A stretch of 64,000 nt of DNA from Prochlorococcus sp. AG-388-D03 (GCA_003279875.1 QCGN01000001.1:1-64000); one strand, 5' to 3'. Counted from the stretch's first letter, positions 1 to 7,804 are shown. The notes: generated by a model not told the origin, from the sequence alone. Translations and numbers: made by a program.

Positions 1-2
1 CA

Positions 3-68
3 TTTCCTGATAAAAAGGTAACCATAACAGATAATAAAGACGGTTCAAAAACAATCCTAATACTCTAA
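3..68 (+). CDS. C-terminal end of a CDS truncated by the window edge (…FPDKKVTITDNKDGSKTILIL*)
   Basis: Open frame from the window edge to TAA at 66-68. Confidence 0.35.
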   Translation, partial: FPDKKVTITDNKDGSKTILIL

Positions 69-256
69 TGATTTATGGTTGGCTCCAGTTTTATCAACGT
101 AACCCCCTCATAACAAACATGTTTTACACATAGGACTTTAATTAAATTTACGGGTTCATAATGCATACCTCTTCCCGTACCTTATAGTTCCTCAAACCGC
201 CCTATATATTACGAGGGAATAGTAGGACAATATAGATGTAGATCCAGGAGGTCTAA

Positions 257-403
257 ATGAAACTACAAACACAATTCACAGTTCCAAACAAAGAGTTTAG
301 AGATCTTGATTATGTCAACATAGTGGAAGTTTTTGAAGAAACTTTTAAGAGAGAATATCTAGATTATCCAACTCAAGAAGATTATTTAGTTTGCTGCCAC
401 TGA
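257..403 (+). CDS. 48-aa CP12-like mini-peptide (MKLQTQFTVPNKEFRDLDYVNIVEVFEETFKREYLDYPTQEDYLVCCH)
   Basis: AGGAGG ribosome site, ATG, stop; paralogous to 8604..8750; below the ORF-track cutoff. Confidence 0.6.
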   Translation: MKLQTQFTVPNKEFRDLDYVNIVEVFEETFKREYLDYPTQEDYLVCCH

Positions 404-476
404 ATATTATTATTCATTTTTTCATATCTTATAAATTCTAAAAAATTTTATAAATTAATTAATCAGAGGTTGAACT

Positions 477-995
477 ATGAAATTAAAATTCTTCCCAACA
501 ACTATTTTCAGAAAGACTCCTAAAGTAACATTCTTTGATGCAGGCTTGGAAACATCTAATGGATGCGATGTGGTGATTCACTCTGAAGAGGCTACATCTC
601 CTCCTGATGATTTTAAAGATGAACAATATTATGTTCACAATCATCAAATTGATCACAACTTAGTTATTACTGGGGAAAGAAAATTTGTTTTAATAAATAC
701 TTCATGGGATGAACCCCATCATGTGATTTATCTAAATAGATATATGGGAGCATTAGAAATTCCTATTGGAACTTACCATAGATCAATCTCAGGCAAAGAA
801 GGTAGTATTGTTTTAAATCAACCCAAAAGAGATAAGTTTTTTAATCCCGCTAAGGAATTTACCCCACAAAAATTAGACCAAGTAAGTTTAATTAAGGCAA
901 GAAAAACTCCACCCGTTTATTGGATTTACGAAAATAATCAAATTAAAAGAGTCAATTTTGATCCCTTAGAACGAAAAGTAAAGGCACTAAACTGA
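477..995 (+). CDS. Hypothetical protein, 172 aa, cupin-like His-rich motif
   Basis: ORF; 5' end duplicated at 8824. Confidence 0.75.
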   Translation: MKLKFFPTTIFRKTPKVTFFDAGLETSNGCDVVIHSEEATSPPDDFKDEQYYVHNHQIDHNLVITGERKFVLINTSWDEPHHVIYLNRYMGALEIPIGTYHRSISGKEGSIVLNQPKRDKFFNPAKEFTPQKLDQVSLIKARKTPPVYWIYENNQIKRVNFDPLERKVKALN

Positions 996-1107
996 TAAAA
1001 AAGATCTGTATCCAGCGATCTGTTTCTTTATTTTTTAATTTATTTTTTATAAGGTAAATTAGATTAGATAAATCTATGATTTGATCCTTTGTAGAGAGGG
1101 TAAAAGG

Positions 1108-1262
1108 CTTGCTCTGTTCACACCCCATTTACACATTACAACTTTCTTAAAAATAACTGCTATGAACGAGATTAATTACTGGCTAATGAAAAGCGATCAG
1201 GTTTGCTATCAGAAGGTATCTAAATCGTTCTTGATTTCTTATTCAAACTTTATTCAAACTTT
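1108..1262 (+). repeat. EVE-start repeat copy A (11-bp DR pair 1116-1137, ATG 1162, MNEINYWLMKSDQ…, downstream DR pair 1241-1262)
   Basis: Matches promoter and 5' codons of the EVE gene at 19426; DR-to-ATG spacing identical (46 nt). Confidence 0.8.
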
Positions 1263-1267
1263 TAACG

Positions 1268-1315
1268 ATTGACAGTAGATATAAAATAAAGGGCTATTAG
1301 CGCCTTTTTAGTATG
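1268..1315 (+). repeat. 48-bp element copy 1 (ATTGACAGTAGATATAAAATAAAGGGCTATTAGCGCCTTTTTAGTATG)
   Basis: Alignment to the other copies in 1.2-6.8 kb. Confidence 0.85.
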
Positions 1316-1708
1316 AAGTTAAAAAATATTTTAAAAACTACTGGGGGTCTTCATATTCTATTGGGATTATTAATTATTTTCCTACTAATTTTTTCTGTGG
1401 AAACAATTGCAGGCAATGCTTCAAGTGAAACATTGCTTCTTGTCAGAGGGACTGCAGATGTTGTAGCAGCTAGTAATTTAGGGATAGGTTTTTTATTGAT
1501 TATTAGCAGTTCTATCAAAGATAAAAAATCTTTAAAAAAACTTTTATCAGTTGAACTAGCTTTAATGGCTTGTTTGTTAGCAGTAGCTTTATTCAATACT
1601 TTTAATGCTGGAACAATAGTTGATGGAGGTCCTCCAACTCCTTTTTGGGTTGTTTTGATAGTTAACCCTATACTATGTATATATGGATTAGTTAAAAGGA
1701 AAAAATGA
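1313..1708 (+). CDS. Small membrane protein, about 4 TM
   Basis: ORF with hydrophobic segments; start abuts 48-bp element. Confidence 0.75.
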   Translation: MKLKNILKTTGGLHILLGLLIIFLLIFSVETIAGNASSETLLLVRGTADVVAASNLGIGFLLIISSSIKDKKSLKKLLSVELALMACLLAVALFNTFNAGTIVDGGPPTPFWVVLIVNPILCIYGLVKRKK

Positions 1709-1947
1709 AACGCTTAATTTTATTTATCCCTTTTATTTTTTTAATGTGGGGTTGTGTCAATACCTCGAATAAATTAGATATTATTGATATTTCCAACACT
1801 CAAAAGCAGAGAGACGTTTGTCTAGATTGGTATGGCTACAGAATTGATACCAAGAAAGCAATTAATGATTTAAATCTTAAAATTGAAACCGAATCAGAAT
1901 TAATGACTTATTGTGATTTCTTCAAGAATGTAGCTGATACAAAATAG
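1705..1947 (+). CDS. Putative lipoprotein (MKRLILFIPFIFLMWGC)
   Basis: Lipobox-like WGC; ATGA overlap with the upstream gene. Confidence 0.7.
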   Translation: MKRLILFIPFIFLMWGCVNTSNKLDIIDISNTQKQRDVCLDWYGYRIDTKKAINDLNLKIETESELMTYCDFFKNVADTK

Positions 1948-2115
1948 TAAAATTTCATTCTAACTATTACTTGGATATCAAGGAATTGTAACTTTACCCA
2001 AATTTTTATTAGTTGATATTTGATAAATAAAAACTCAAAAAGTTAAATTTAGTACTGACAAATATTTTAAAAATAAATACTATGAGTCTAAATAATTTTC
2101 TAGGAATTCAAATTC

Positions 2116-2544
2116 ATGATTAAGAATTTTTTCATAGCAATAGCCTTTGCTTTGATGCTCATCAACCCAAGCATTTCTATAGCTGCAGAATCTCCTGTAG
2201 ATGTACAAGAAGTATTTGTAGGTTCTGAAACTATGGATGGCGATGCTCTTAAATATCCAAAAGGAAAAGCTGAAATAAGATTACAAAGAGTCGAGTTAGC
2301 TGAAGGAGGGGTAGTACCACTTCACTCTCATCCAATTCCATTATTAGGCAATGTTGAGCAAGGTACGATAGTTGTCAAAAGAGAAGGAATGGGAGATCTT
2401 ACCTATACAGCAGGGGATACTTTTATAGTTGGTCCAAAGACACCAAAACATACAATGGGTAATGCAAAAACTGATAACGCAATAGTTTGGTTCGCAGCAA
2501 TTGGAGCAAAAGATGTTCCAATTTTAATTCCTGCAGAAGGATAA
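2116..2544 (+). CDS. Secreted cupin-domain protein
   Basis: Signal peptide; cupin motif (PLHSHPIP…G…GDTF…PKHTMGN). Confidence 0.75.
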   Translation: MIKNFFIAIAFALMLINPSISIAAESPVDVQEVFVGSETMDGDALKYPKGKAEIRLQRVELAEGGVVPLHSHPIPLLGNVEQGTIVVKREGMGDLTYTAGDTFIVGPKTPKHTMGNAKTDNAIVWFAAIGAKDVPILIPAEG

Positions 2545-2571
2545 TTTTTAACTTTAAATCAATTATTTTTG

Positions 2572-2617
2572 ATTGACACTCAAACTACAATCAGGAGAAA
2601 TTAGATCCTTTTTTATG
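2572..2617 (+). repeat. 48-bp element copy 2 (divergent)
   Basis: GATTGACACTC…TTAGATCCTTTTTTATG. Confidence 0.6.
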
Positions 2618-2923
2618 ACTGCTCAAAATTTTATGCATGTTGTTCGATTTAAATTAAAGTCAAATTGTGTAGATAAGTATTTTGAAGTAATAGATAAAAC
2701 AAGTTTTGAGGGGATGACTCAAAGATATATAGCTAAAACTGGAAATTATAATTACTGTTTTGTTGGGATCTGGAACAGTGCCGAAGCTATTGCAGCTCAG
2801 AGACCCGCTATGATTGCTCACCTTGATGAGGTTAGAGGATTTATGGAAGAGTTGTCTCCTGAACTTGGAGTTACTGATCCTGTTTCAGGAAAAATTGTTT
2901 CTAAAGTTGGTTATCATGATTGA
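2615..2923 (+). CDS. Hypothetical monooxygenase-like (ABM-fold-like) protein; start moved from track 2573 to ATG 2615
   Basis: ORF; ATG immediately follows the 48-bp element. Confidence 0.65.
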   Translation: MTAQNFMHVVRFKLKSNCVDKYFEVIDKTSFEGMTQRYIAKTGNYNYCFVGIWNSAEAIAAQRPAMIAHLDEVRGFMEELSPELGVTDPVSGKIVSKVGYHD

Positions 2924-2964
2924 CAGTCGATCTAAAATAAATAGTAATTAGTTCCTTTTTTATG
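2919..2964 (+). repeat. 48-bp element copy 3
   Basis: ATTGACAGTCGATCTAAAATAAATAGTAATTAGTTCCTTTTTTATG; its TGA is the stop codon of the upstream ORF. Confidence 0.85.
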
Positions 2965-3141
2965 GCTAAATTTTCTTCTCAAGAAATAGAAAGTCAATAC
3001 AATTTAATCAAAACGCTTTTATCTGATCCTGAAAAGTATAAGGATGCTATAGATGCAATTAAAAAAGATATTTCTTATATGCCACAGGAACTAAAGAAAA
3101 AACTTGAAGAGGAAAATATTACTTTTCTTGCTGATGATTAA
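2962..3141 (+). CDS. 59-aa hypothetical protein (MAKFSSQEIESQYNLIKTLL…)
   Basis: ATG supplied by element copy 3, TAA at 3139-3141; below track cutoff. Confidence 0.65.
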   Translation: MAKFSSQEIESQYNLIKTLLSDPEKYKDAIDAIKKDISYMPQELKKKLEEENITFLADD

Positions 3142-3324
3142 TTAACCACCAGTACAGAAACGAACAGAATCAGCTGTTGAGGAGACAGTAGCTTTCATTT
3201 CTTCAACACATTCATTAAAGAAATTTGATTCTTTTTTTAAGGCACAAAAGCTTAGAGCTATAGCTACTAATGCAACAGCAGAAACAACTGTTGAACCTAG
3301 TTGAATAACTCCATAAACAAGCAT
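3142..3324 (-). CDS. Small TM protein, 60 aa
   Basis: ORF with one hydrophobic segment. Confidence 0.6.
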   Translation of the reverse strand: MLVYGVIQLGSTVVSAVALVAIALSFCALKKESNFFNECVEEMKATVSSTADSVRFCTGG

Positions 3325-3386
3325 TGCTTTATTCCTTCTAAAATCATTTTTTATACCTCTTTTTTTATCAGCTATTTTTTAATCCA

Positions 3387-3476
3387 ATGAAAATCTTTCT
3401 GCTCCCGGCAATTATTTTTATAGGTGTTCTTTATGGTTGTGGGTTGTTCTGGCTACTATGGCATAAAATAATTTAA
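3387..3476 (+). CDS. 29-aa TM peptide (MKIFLLPAIIFIGVLYGCGLFWLLWHKII)
   Basis: Short ORF, strongly hydrophobic. Confidence 0.4.
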   Translation: MKIFLLPAIIFIGVLYGCGLFWLLWHKII

Positions 3477-3493
3477 TACTGCGGTTAATTATT

Positions 3494-3540
3494 ATTGACA
3501 GTCGATCTAGAATAATGGGCAATTAGCTCCTTTTTCTATG
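3494..3540 (+). repeat. 48-bp element copy 4
   Basis: ATTGACAGTCGATCTAGAATAATGGGCAATTAGCTCCTTTTTCTATG. Confidence 0.9.
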
Positions 3541-3843
3541 TCTTGTTCAGTCACCTCCGTGTTTACTTTTAAAATTGAAAGTACTTTCGATGAATGGGCT
3601 GCAATATTTGATAGTGCGGAAGCAGATAAAAGACATTCAGAATTTGATATTAAACCGCTTTTTAGAGGAGTAAGCAAGGAAGATCCTCAAAAAATAATTG
3701 TTATTCATCAAGCTCCAGAAGGTAATGTTCAAAAGTTTGTGGAAGCGAATGGTGACTGGATGGCAACTCATAGAGTTGACTTATCAACAATGGAGGAATC
3801 TTCTTGGACTCCTTCATTAACAATGGGCGATTGCTGTGATTAA
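3538..3843 (+). CDS. DUF3764-like hypothetical protein
   Basis: ORF; family recognised from sequence style only. Confidence 0.65.
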   Translation: MSCSVTSVFTFKIESTFDEWAAIFDSAEADKRHSEFDIKPLFRGVSKEDPQKIIVIHQAPEGNVQKFVEANGDWMATHRVDLSTMEESSWTPSLTMGDCCD

Positions 3844-3846
3844 CAA

Positions 3847-3996
3847 ATGAAACTAAAACTACTCCCACCACTATTCAAACTATTCAACAAACGTACTTTC
3901 CTCTCATCACTAAATCAAAACTCGTGCCCTGTTTTAGATGCTAAAGAGATAAAAAAGCAAGAACAAAATGAAGCTATTAAAAAGTTATATCCATAA
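3847..3996 (+). CDS. 49-aa hypothetical peptide (MKLKLLPPLFKLFNKRTF…)
   Basis: Short ORF; N-terminus resembles MKLKFFP of 477. Confidence 0.4.
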   Translation: MKLKLLPPLFKLFNKRTFLSSLNQNSCPVLDAKEIKKQEQNEAIKKLYP

Positions 3997-4050
3997 AATT
4001 TAAACAGAAATATCTTAGGTCATATTAAAAGCTGTAGAACGATCGTATGT

Positions 4051-4140
4051 CCCCAATACCACCAATCACTTTCCTAAATAAGAACTTTGATGGATAATAA
4101 ACATATAAATCAGATTCTGATTCTAGCAAAATTCTAGCAA
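4051..4140 (+). repeat. EVE-start repeat copy F, 5' half only (palindrome 4070-4084 and DR pair 4119-4140)
   Basis: CCCCAATACCACC…TTTCCTAAATAAGAA…GATTCTAGCAAAATTCTAGCAA, near-identical to copies B and C. Confidence 0.8.
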
Positions 4141-4192
4141 AGCTAATAAATATAAAGACATTTATTGAGGTAAAGATTTAGGATAATTTGTG

Positions 4193-4237
4193 ATTGACAC
4201 TCGATTTAAAATAGGTGTAATTATTAATAGAGATATG
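4193..4237 (+). repeat. 48-bp element copy 5 (hairpin part degraded)
   Basis: ATTGACACTCGATTTAAAATAGG…ATG. Confidence 0.65.
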
Positions 4238-4444
4238 AAATTTTTAGTTTTACTTACTTTAATTTTTAGTACTTTTTCCACTGTATTTGCGGAAGGTCAT
4301 AAGAAGTATAAAGAAGAAGAGTTTGATAAAATTAAACTTATGAAAATTGAATATTTAAATAAAAAAATTAATTGCGTAAAAGCCTCTAATAATTTTAAGG
4401 AAATGAAAAAATGCTGGAAAAAAAGAAAAAAGAAGATGATGTAA
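4235..4444 (+). CDS. Small secreted Lys-rich protein
   Basis: MKFLVLLTLIFSTFSTVFA signal peptide; ATG abuts element copy 5. Confidence 0.65.
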   Translation: MKFLVLLTLIFSTFSTVFAEGHKKYKEEEFDKIKLMKIEYLNKKINCVKASNNFKEMKKCWKKRKKKMM

Positions 4445-4454
4445 TCTATTGAAG

Positions 4455-4500
4455 ATTGACAATCGATCATCAAAAAGGGGTAATTAGCTCCTTTTTTAAT
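4455..4500 (+). repeat. 48-bp element copy 6 without a downstream ORF
   Basis: ATTGACAATCGATCATCAAAAAGGGGTAATTAGCTCCTTTTTT. Confidence 0.8.
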
Positions 4501-4873
4501 AGCAAAGTACGCTATCCGCTTTAATTGATTCTTCAACTAGAACATCTGGCATAACAAACTCTGCAGTGTATCCATCTAGAAGCTTCTCATCGTAACCCCT
4601 AGTTTTAGCAGACATTCCTGAGACATATATGGTAATTTTTGAATTCTTTAAATTTTGAAGATGTTCGTATAAATCTCCAGTCCCTTGACCAACTATTTCA
4701 CCAGCTTTTTTGCAATTTAATATTTGTACTCCGTCTCCTGCTAGAAAAAGTGTTACTTTATGATCGTTTTTTTCTGCAGTAAGGGCAGCCAATAAACCTA
4801 AAGTTATTTTATTTTTGGATTCTAAACCGCTGTAAATATGTACTAACACTGCATTGTCGGTAATGATAGACAT
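4496..4873 (-). CDS. DsrE/DsrF-like family protein
   Basis: ORF; ALTAEKNDHKVTLFLAGDGV motif style. Confidence 0.7.
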   Translation of the reverse strand: MSIITDNAVLVHIYSGLESKNKITLGLLAALTAEKNDHKVTLFLAGDGVQILNCKKAGEIVGQGTGDLYEHLQNLKNSKITIYVSGMSAKTRGYDEKLLDGYTAEFVMPDVLVEESIKADSVLCY

Positions 4874-4918
4874 TTAATCCTCCCTAAATTTTGTTTTTAT
4901 ATCCTAAATAAAATCTAT

Positions 4919-4940
4919 TTTCATTAGCTGTTTTTTTATG
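4919..4940 (+). repeat. Partial 48-bp element (3' half, TCATTAGCTGTTTTTTTATG) preceding truncated MKRLLLAPLSY*
   Basis: Resembles the ATTAGCTCCTTTTTTATG tail of the complete copies. Confidence 0.45.
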
Positions 4941-5171
4941 AAACGCTTACTACTTGCACCTCTTTCTTATTAGCAGATGGCTATTAAGTATTAAAAATAG
5001 CTCCAAAATATAGAAGTCTTCTTCCAACCTTTTTCCATAAATGATTGCGAATACTAGATTTATACACCTCGATTTTTTGCCAATTTTCTTGCTTTTTCCT
5101 TTTTTTTTCGTAAGTATGAGTATATAGGCTCTAATTTGCTCTAAAAAACTATCACATAGGGGTTGACGATT

Positions 5172-5438
5172 ATGGAAATTCCAGAAGAAATGTTGAAAGA
5201 AATCAGAGAGAGTGGATACGATCAAGAGCTTGTATATAACTACATAAGAGAACTATTAAACAGCGATAAACAAATTAAAGAAAATAACAATCTAGAACTT
5301 ATAGACAATTACTTATTAGACAAAGATCTACAAGAACCTGCTGCTGAGATACTGATTGCAGCAGAGCTTTTAGACAACTACTTATTAGATAAAAGATTTA
5401 TGAGAGAACTTGAAAATGAAGAATATGATGCTGCTTAA
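5172..5438 (+). CDS. Hypothetical acidic protein with internal duplication (IDNYLLDKDLQE / LDNYLLDKRFMRE)
   Basis: ORF. Confidence 0.6.
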   Translation: MEIPEEMLKEIRESGYDQELVYNYIRELLNSDKQIKENNNLELIDNYLLDKDLQEPAAEILIAAELLDNYLLDKRFMRELENEEYDAA

Positions 5439-5509
5439 TTAGATAAAGTACCTATTTTTTCCTATTTATTTAAAGGTTATTCTTTTGAGCAAATAACAGG
5501 ATTAAAACA

Positions 5510-5632
5510 ATGATGAAACTTGCAATCATTTTTTTACCAATTTTATTTGCAGTTATTTGGGCTGCTTTTATAGGTTTAAGAATTAATAAAGTAGAAACTA
5601 GAGATGGAAAAAGAAAATTAATTAATTACTAA
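5510..5632 (+). CDS. 40-aa single-TM peptide
   Basis: MMKLAIIFLPILFAVIWAAFIGLRINKVETRDGKRKLINY*. Confidence 0.5.
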   Translation: MMKLAIIFLPILFAVIWAAFIGLRINKVETRDGKRKLINY

Positions 5633-5635
5633 TTG

Positions 5636-5683
5636 ATTGACAGTCGATCTAACATAAGGGGCATTAGCTCCTTTTTTTTAATG
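5636..5683 (+). repeat. 48-bp element copy 7
   Basis: ATTGACAGTCGATCTAACATAAGGGGCATTAGCTCCTTTTTTTTAATG. Confidence 0.9.
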
Positions 5684-6061
5684 TCAAATACTAAAGCCAT
5701 AGAAGATTTAATTAATGGTTATGCAACCAGTGAAGATTCTTCTTTTCTAATACCAAACGTAACTGAGGATTTTTTAGCTGTAAGACCAAGTGGGAATCCA
5801 ATATCTGCTAAGGGATTAGTGGGAATGTTTGATAGTAAAGACTTAGTTGCAGAATCATCAGAACTAATCAAAACCCACAAAATTGAAATTTACGGTGAGA
5901 TAGCTTACGCAGTTTTTACTTTAAATGAAATCTTCAGTTATAAAGGAAATCAAAATAAAGATCTTTCAACTTATACTTGCATTTTTAAAAATGTAAATGG
6001 TACTTGGAAGTATTCTTGGATGCAAAGATCTCAAGGCACTACTGATATGACCACATGGTAA
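5681..6061 (+). CDS. SnoaL/NTF2-like (DUF4440-type) protein
   Basis: ORF; start set to ATG after the element. Confidence 0.65.
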   Translation: MSNTKAIEDLINGYATSEDSSFLIPNVTEDFLAVRPSGNPISAKGLVGMFDSKDLVAESSELIKTHKIEIYGEIAYAVFTLNEIFSYKGNQNKDLSTYTCIFKNVNGTWKYSWMQRSQGTTDMTTW

Positions 6062-6083
6062 TAAATGAAACGCTTAATATTTT

Positions 6084-6281
6084 CTCTTTCCTAAATAGGT
6101 ACTTTGATGGATAATAAACATATAAATAGAATTCTGATTCTAGCAAAATTCTAGCAGATAAATTCCTCCAAATCCCTTGATATGACTGAAGAAAAGTTTT
6201 GGCTAATGAACCATGTACCAGTAGTCATAGCAATGGATTTCAAAAACCGTTAAAAAAATGTTCACGATATGTTCACGATTT
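6084..6281 (+). repeat. EVE-start repeat copy B (palindrome 6087, DR pair 6136-6157, ATG 6182, downstream DR pair 6260-6281)
   Basis: MTEEKFWLMN…; near-identical to copy C upstream of the ATG. Confidence 0.85.
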
Positions 6282-6562
6282 AATGGCTTCACCTTCGAGT
6301 TGGGAATTCTATAAAGAAGAACAAACTAAGATTTTATGGGTCCATATTTGTACCCAAGATTTAACGGGCGTAGCTATTTCAATAAATAAATGGCGGAAGA
6401 CAAGGTATCCAGAGTTCAAAATGAGAATAGTTTCTAAAAAAGAATTCGAACATATAAAAATACAAGAGCAGCAACAGCAGCAATAAAATTAATCTTTGGT
6501 AAATTTTGATGCTGAATATTTTGTTTATGCAGCTAATATAATTTCAGTATATTAATGAATAA

Positions 6563-6718
6563 ATGAATTCCGCATTTGCAAAAGTCTCAAATTTGAAAGT
6601 CAATAGGGGTTCTAAAATAGCCATTACTCTCGCATCATCAACTTTCTTCTTATACGCATTAGGTCAAGCACCAATTTTTAAAAATATTCTTTCAGGTGCT
6701 TTCTCTTGTTCTGGCTAA
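6563..6718 (+). CDS. 51-aa hypothetical TM protein
   Basis: MNSAFAKVSNLKVNRGSKIAITLASSTFFLYALGQAPIFKNILSGAFSCSG*. Confidence 0.5.
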   Translation: MNSAFAKVSNLKVNRGSKIAITLASSTFFLYALGQAPIFKNILSGAFSCSG

Positions 6719-6765
6719 AAAAATAATTGTTTACAAGAGATGCTGAGAATCTAGAATAAATAGTG

Positions 6766-6812
6766 ATTGACAGTCGATCTAAACTAAGGGGCAATTAGCC
6801 CTTTTTTTTATG
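6766..6812 (+). repeat. 48-bp element copy 8 followed only by a 16-codon ORF
   Basis: ATTGACAGTCGATCTAAACTAAGGGGCAATTAGCCCTTTTTTTTATG. Confidence 0.9.
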
Positions 6813-6831
6813 AACACACTCATCACAGATA

Positions 6832-6870
6832 GAAAAAAAAAAGCTCGCTTATATCCCTAAAAGCAAGCTC
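6832..6870 (-). terminator. Hairpin terminator for the minus-strand gene at 6896
   Basis: A-run then AGCTCGCTT…AAGCAAGCT inverted repeat (one G-U); on the minus strand the stem is followed by a T-run. Confidence 0.6.
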
Positions 6871-6895
6871 TCATGACGGTTTAATTTTTAAATAT

Positions 6896-7111
6896 TTATG
6901 CTGGCAATCTACAATCAAGTTCTATTATTCCTTCATCCATAAGACGACCAATTTTTAAAACTAGTGCCATATCTAATCTTGAGAAATCTGATTGGTTATT
7001 CGTAATCCAATCCAATTCAGATAAAGTTATTACTCCTGAAGTATTAACTTTGAGGAAGAGTAAACCTAAATTCATTTTGCTATTAATTTGTTGCTTTTTT
7101 TCCTTTGGCAA
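6896..7111 (-). CDS. Hypothetical protein (MNLGLLFLKVNTSGVITLSELDW…); start codon uncertain
   Basis: ORF. Confidence 0.6.
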   Translation of the reverse strand: MPKEKKQQINSKMNLGLLFLKVNTSGVITLSELDWITNNQSDFSRLDMALVLKIGRLMDEGIIELDCRLPA

Positions 7112-7172
7112 TCATCAGTACTGGTACTAAAAGATATGCAAAAAATGAGATTAAAAAAATGTCTAAATTCAT
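7083..7172 (-). CDS. 29-aa TM peptide (MNLDIFLISFFAYLLVPVLMIAKGKKATN)
   Basis: Short ORF overlapping 6896..7111 through an A7 run. Confidence 0.5.
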   Translation of the reverse strand: MNLDIFLISFFAYLLVPVLMIAKGKKATN

Positions 7173-7174
7173 TT

Positions 7175-7303
7175 TTAAAAAATCCCAGGTATGATCCAGC
7201 CAAATAAGCCGTAATTTACTACTAATGCAAAGAAGCCCATCATTGCCATTCTTCCATTAGTTCTCTCTGCATTTTGCCAGTAGCTAGGTTTTGAATTTTC
7301 CAT
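7175..7303 (-). CDS. hli: High-light-inducible protein, 42 aa
   Basis: MENSKPSYWQNAERTNGRMAMMGFFALVVNYGLFGWIIPGIF: NGRxAMxGF and IIPG motifs. Confidence 0.9.
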   Translation of the reverse strand: MENSKPSYWQNAERTNGRMAMMGFFALVVNYGLFGWIIPGIF

Positions 7304-7334
7304 TTTTTTTGTTTTGGTTATTTGAAATTTGTTT

Positions 7335-7595
7335 TTAAACGAAACCGGGAATAATCTGACCTGTAGTTAGATATGCACCAATTGCAGCTATAAGTCCGAT
7401 CATTGCAAATCTACCGTTAAGAGTTTCTGCAACAACTTTTTCTTTTTCGATTGCTTTTGTTTTTGTGTTTGTGTTTGTCATTTGATTTTTGTTTGAATAA
7501 ATTAAATTTTCTTCTTGAAATTGTTTAGTTAAATAAGCCACAATCAAAGCAGTTAAAGATACTATGAGAATCAAAAAATCTACTAAAGGACTCAT
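7335..7595 (-). CDS. hli: High-light-inducible protein with N-terminal extra TM segment (alternative start 7481 gives a 48-aa Hli)
   Basis: LNGRFAMIGLIAAIGAYLTTGQIIPGFV; frame open upstream to ATG 7595. Confidence 0.85.
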   Translation of the reverse strand: MSPLVDFLILIVSLTALIVAYLTKQFQEENLIYSNKNQMTNTNTKTKAIEKEKVVAETLNGRFAMIGLIAAIGAYLTTGQIIPGFV

Positions 7596-7804
7596 TAAAA
7601 GATACCTGGAATGATTTGCCCAGTAGTTACGTATGCACCTAAGAGAGATACGAAACCAATCATTGCCCAACGACCGTTAATTTTCTCTGCATTTTGAGGA
7701 TAACCGTCATATGACACTGATTCGTCAATATATGGACGAGTTTCTGATGGAAACATATTCTGCCTTCCGCCAGATTCAGTTGTTGTATATGAAGAGTTTG
7801 ACAT
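7595..7804 (-). CDS. hli: High-light-inducible protein
   Basis: INGRWAMIGFVSLLGAYVTTGQIIPGIF; start corrected to MSNSSYTT…. Confidence 0.9.
   Translation of the reverse strand: MSNSSYTTTESGGRQNMFPSETRPYIDESVSYDGYPQNAEKINGRWAMIGFVSLLGAYVTTGQIIPGIF

Noticed and set aside
1081-1272. 63-aa ORF containing MNEINYWLMKSD
   Set aside because: It runs through EVE-start repeat copy A and ends in the 48-bp element; best explained as repeat sequence, not a gene
4297-4536. 79-aa minus-strand ORF
   Set aside because: Low-complexity antisense of the Lys-rich ORF at 4235
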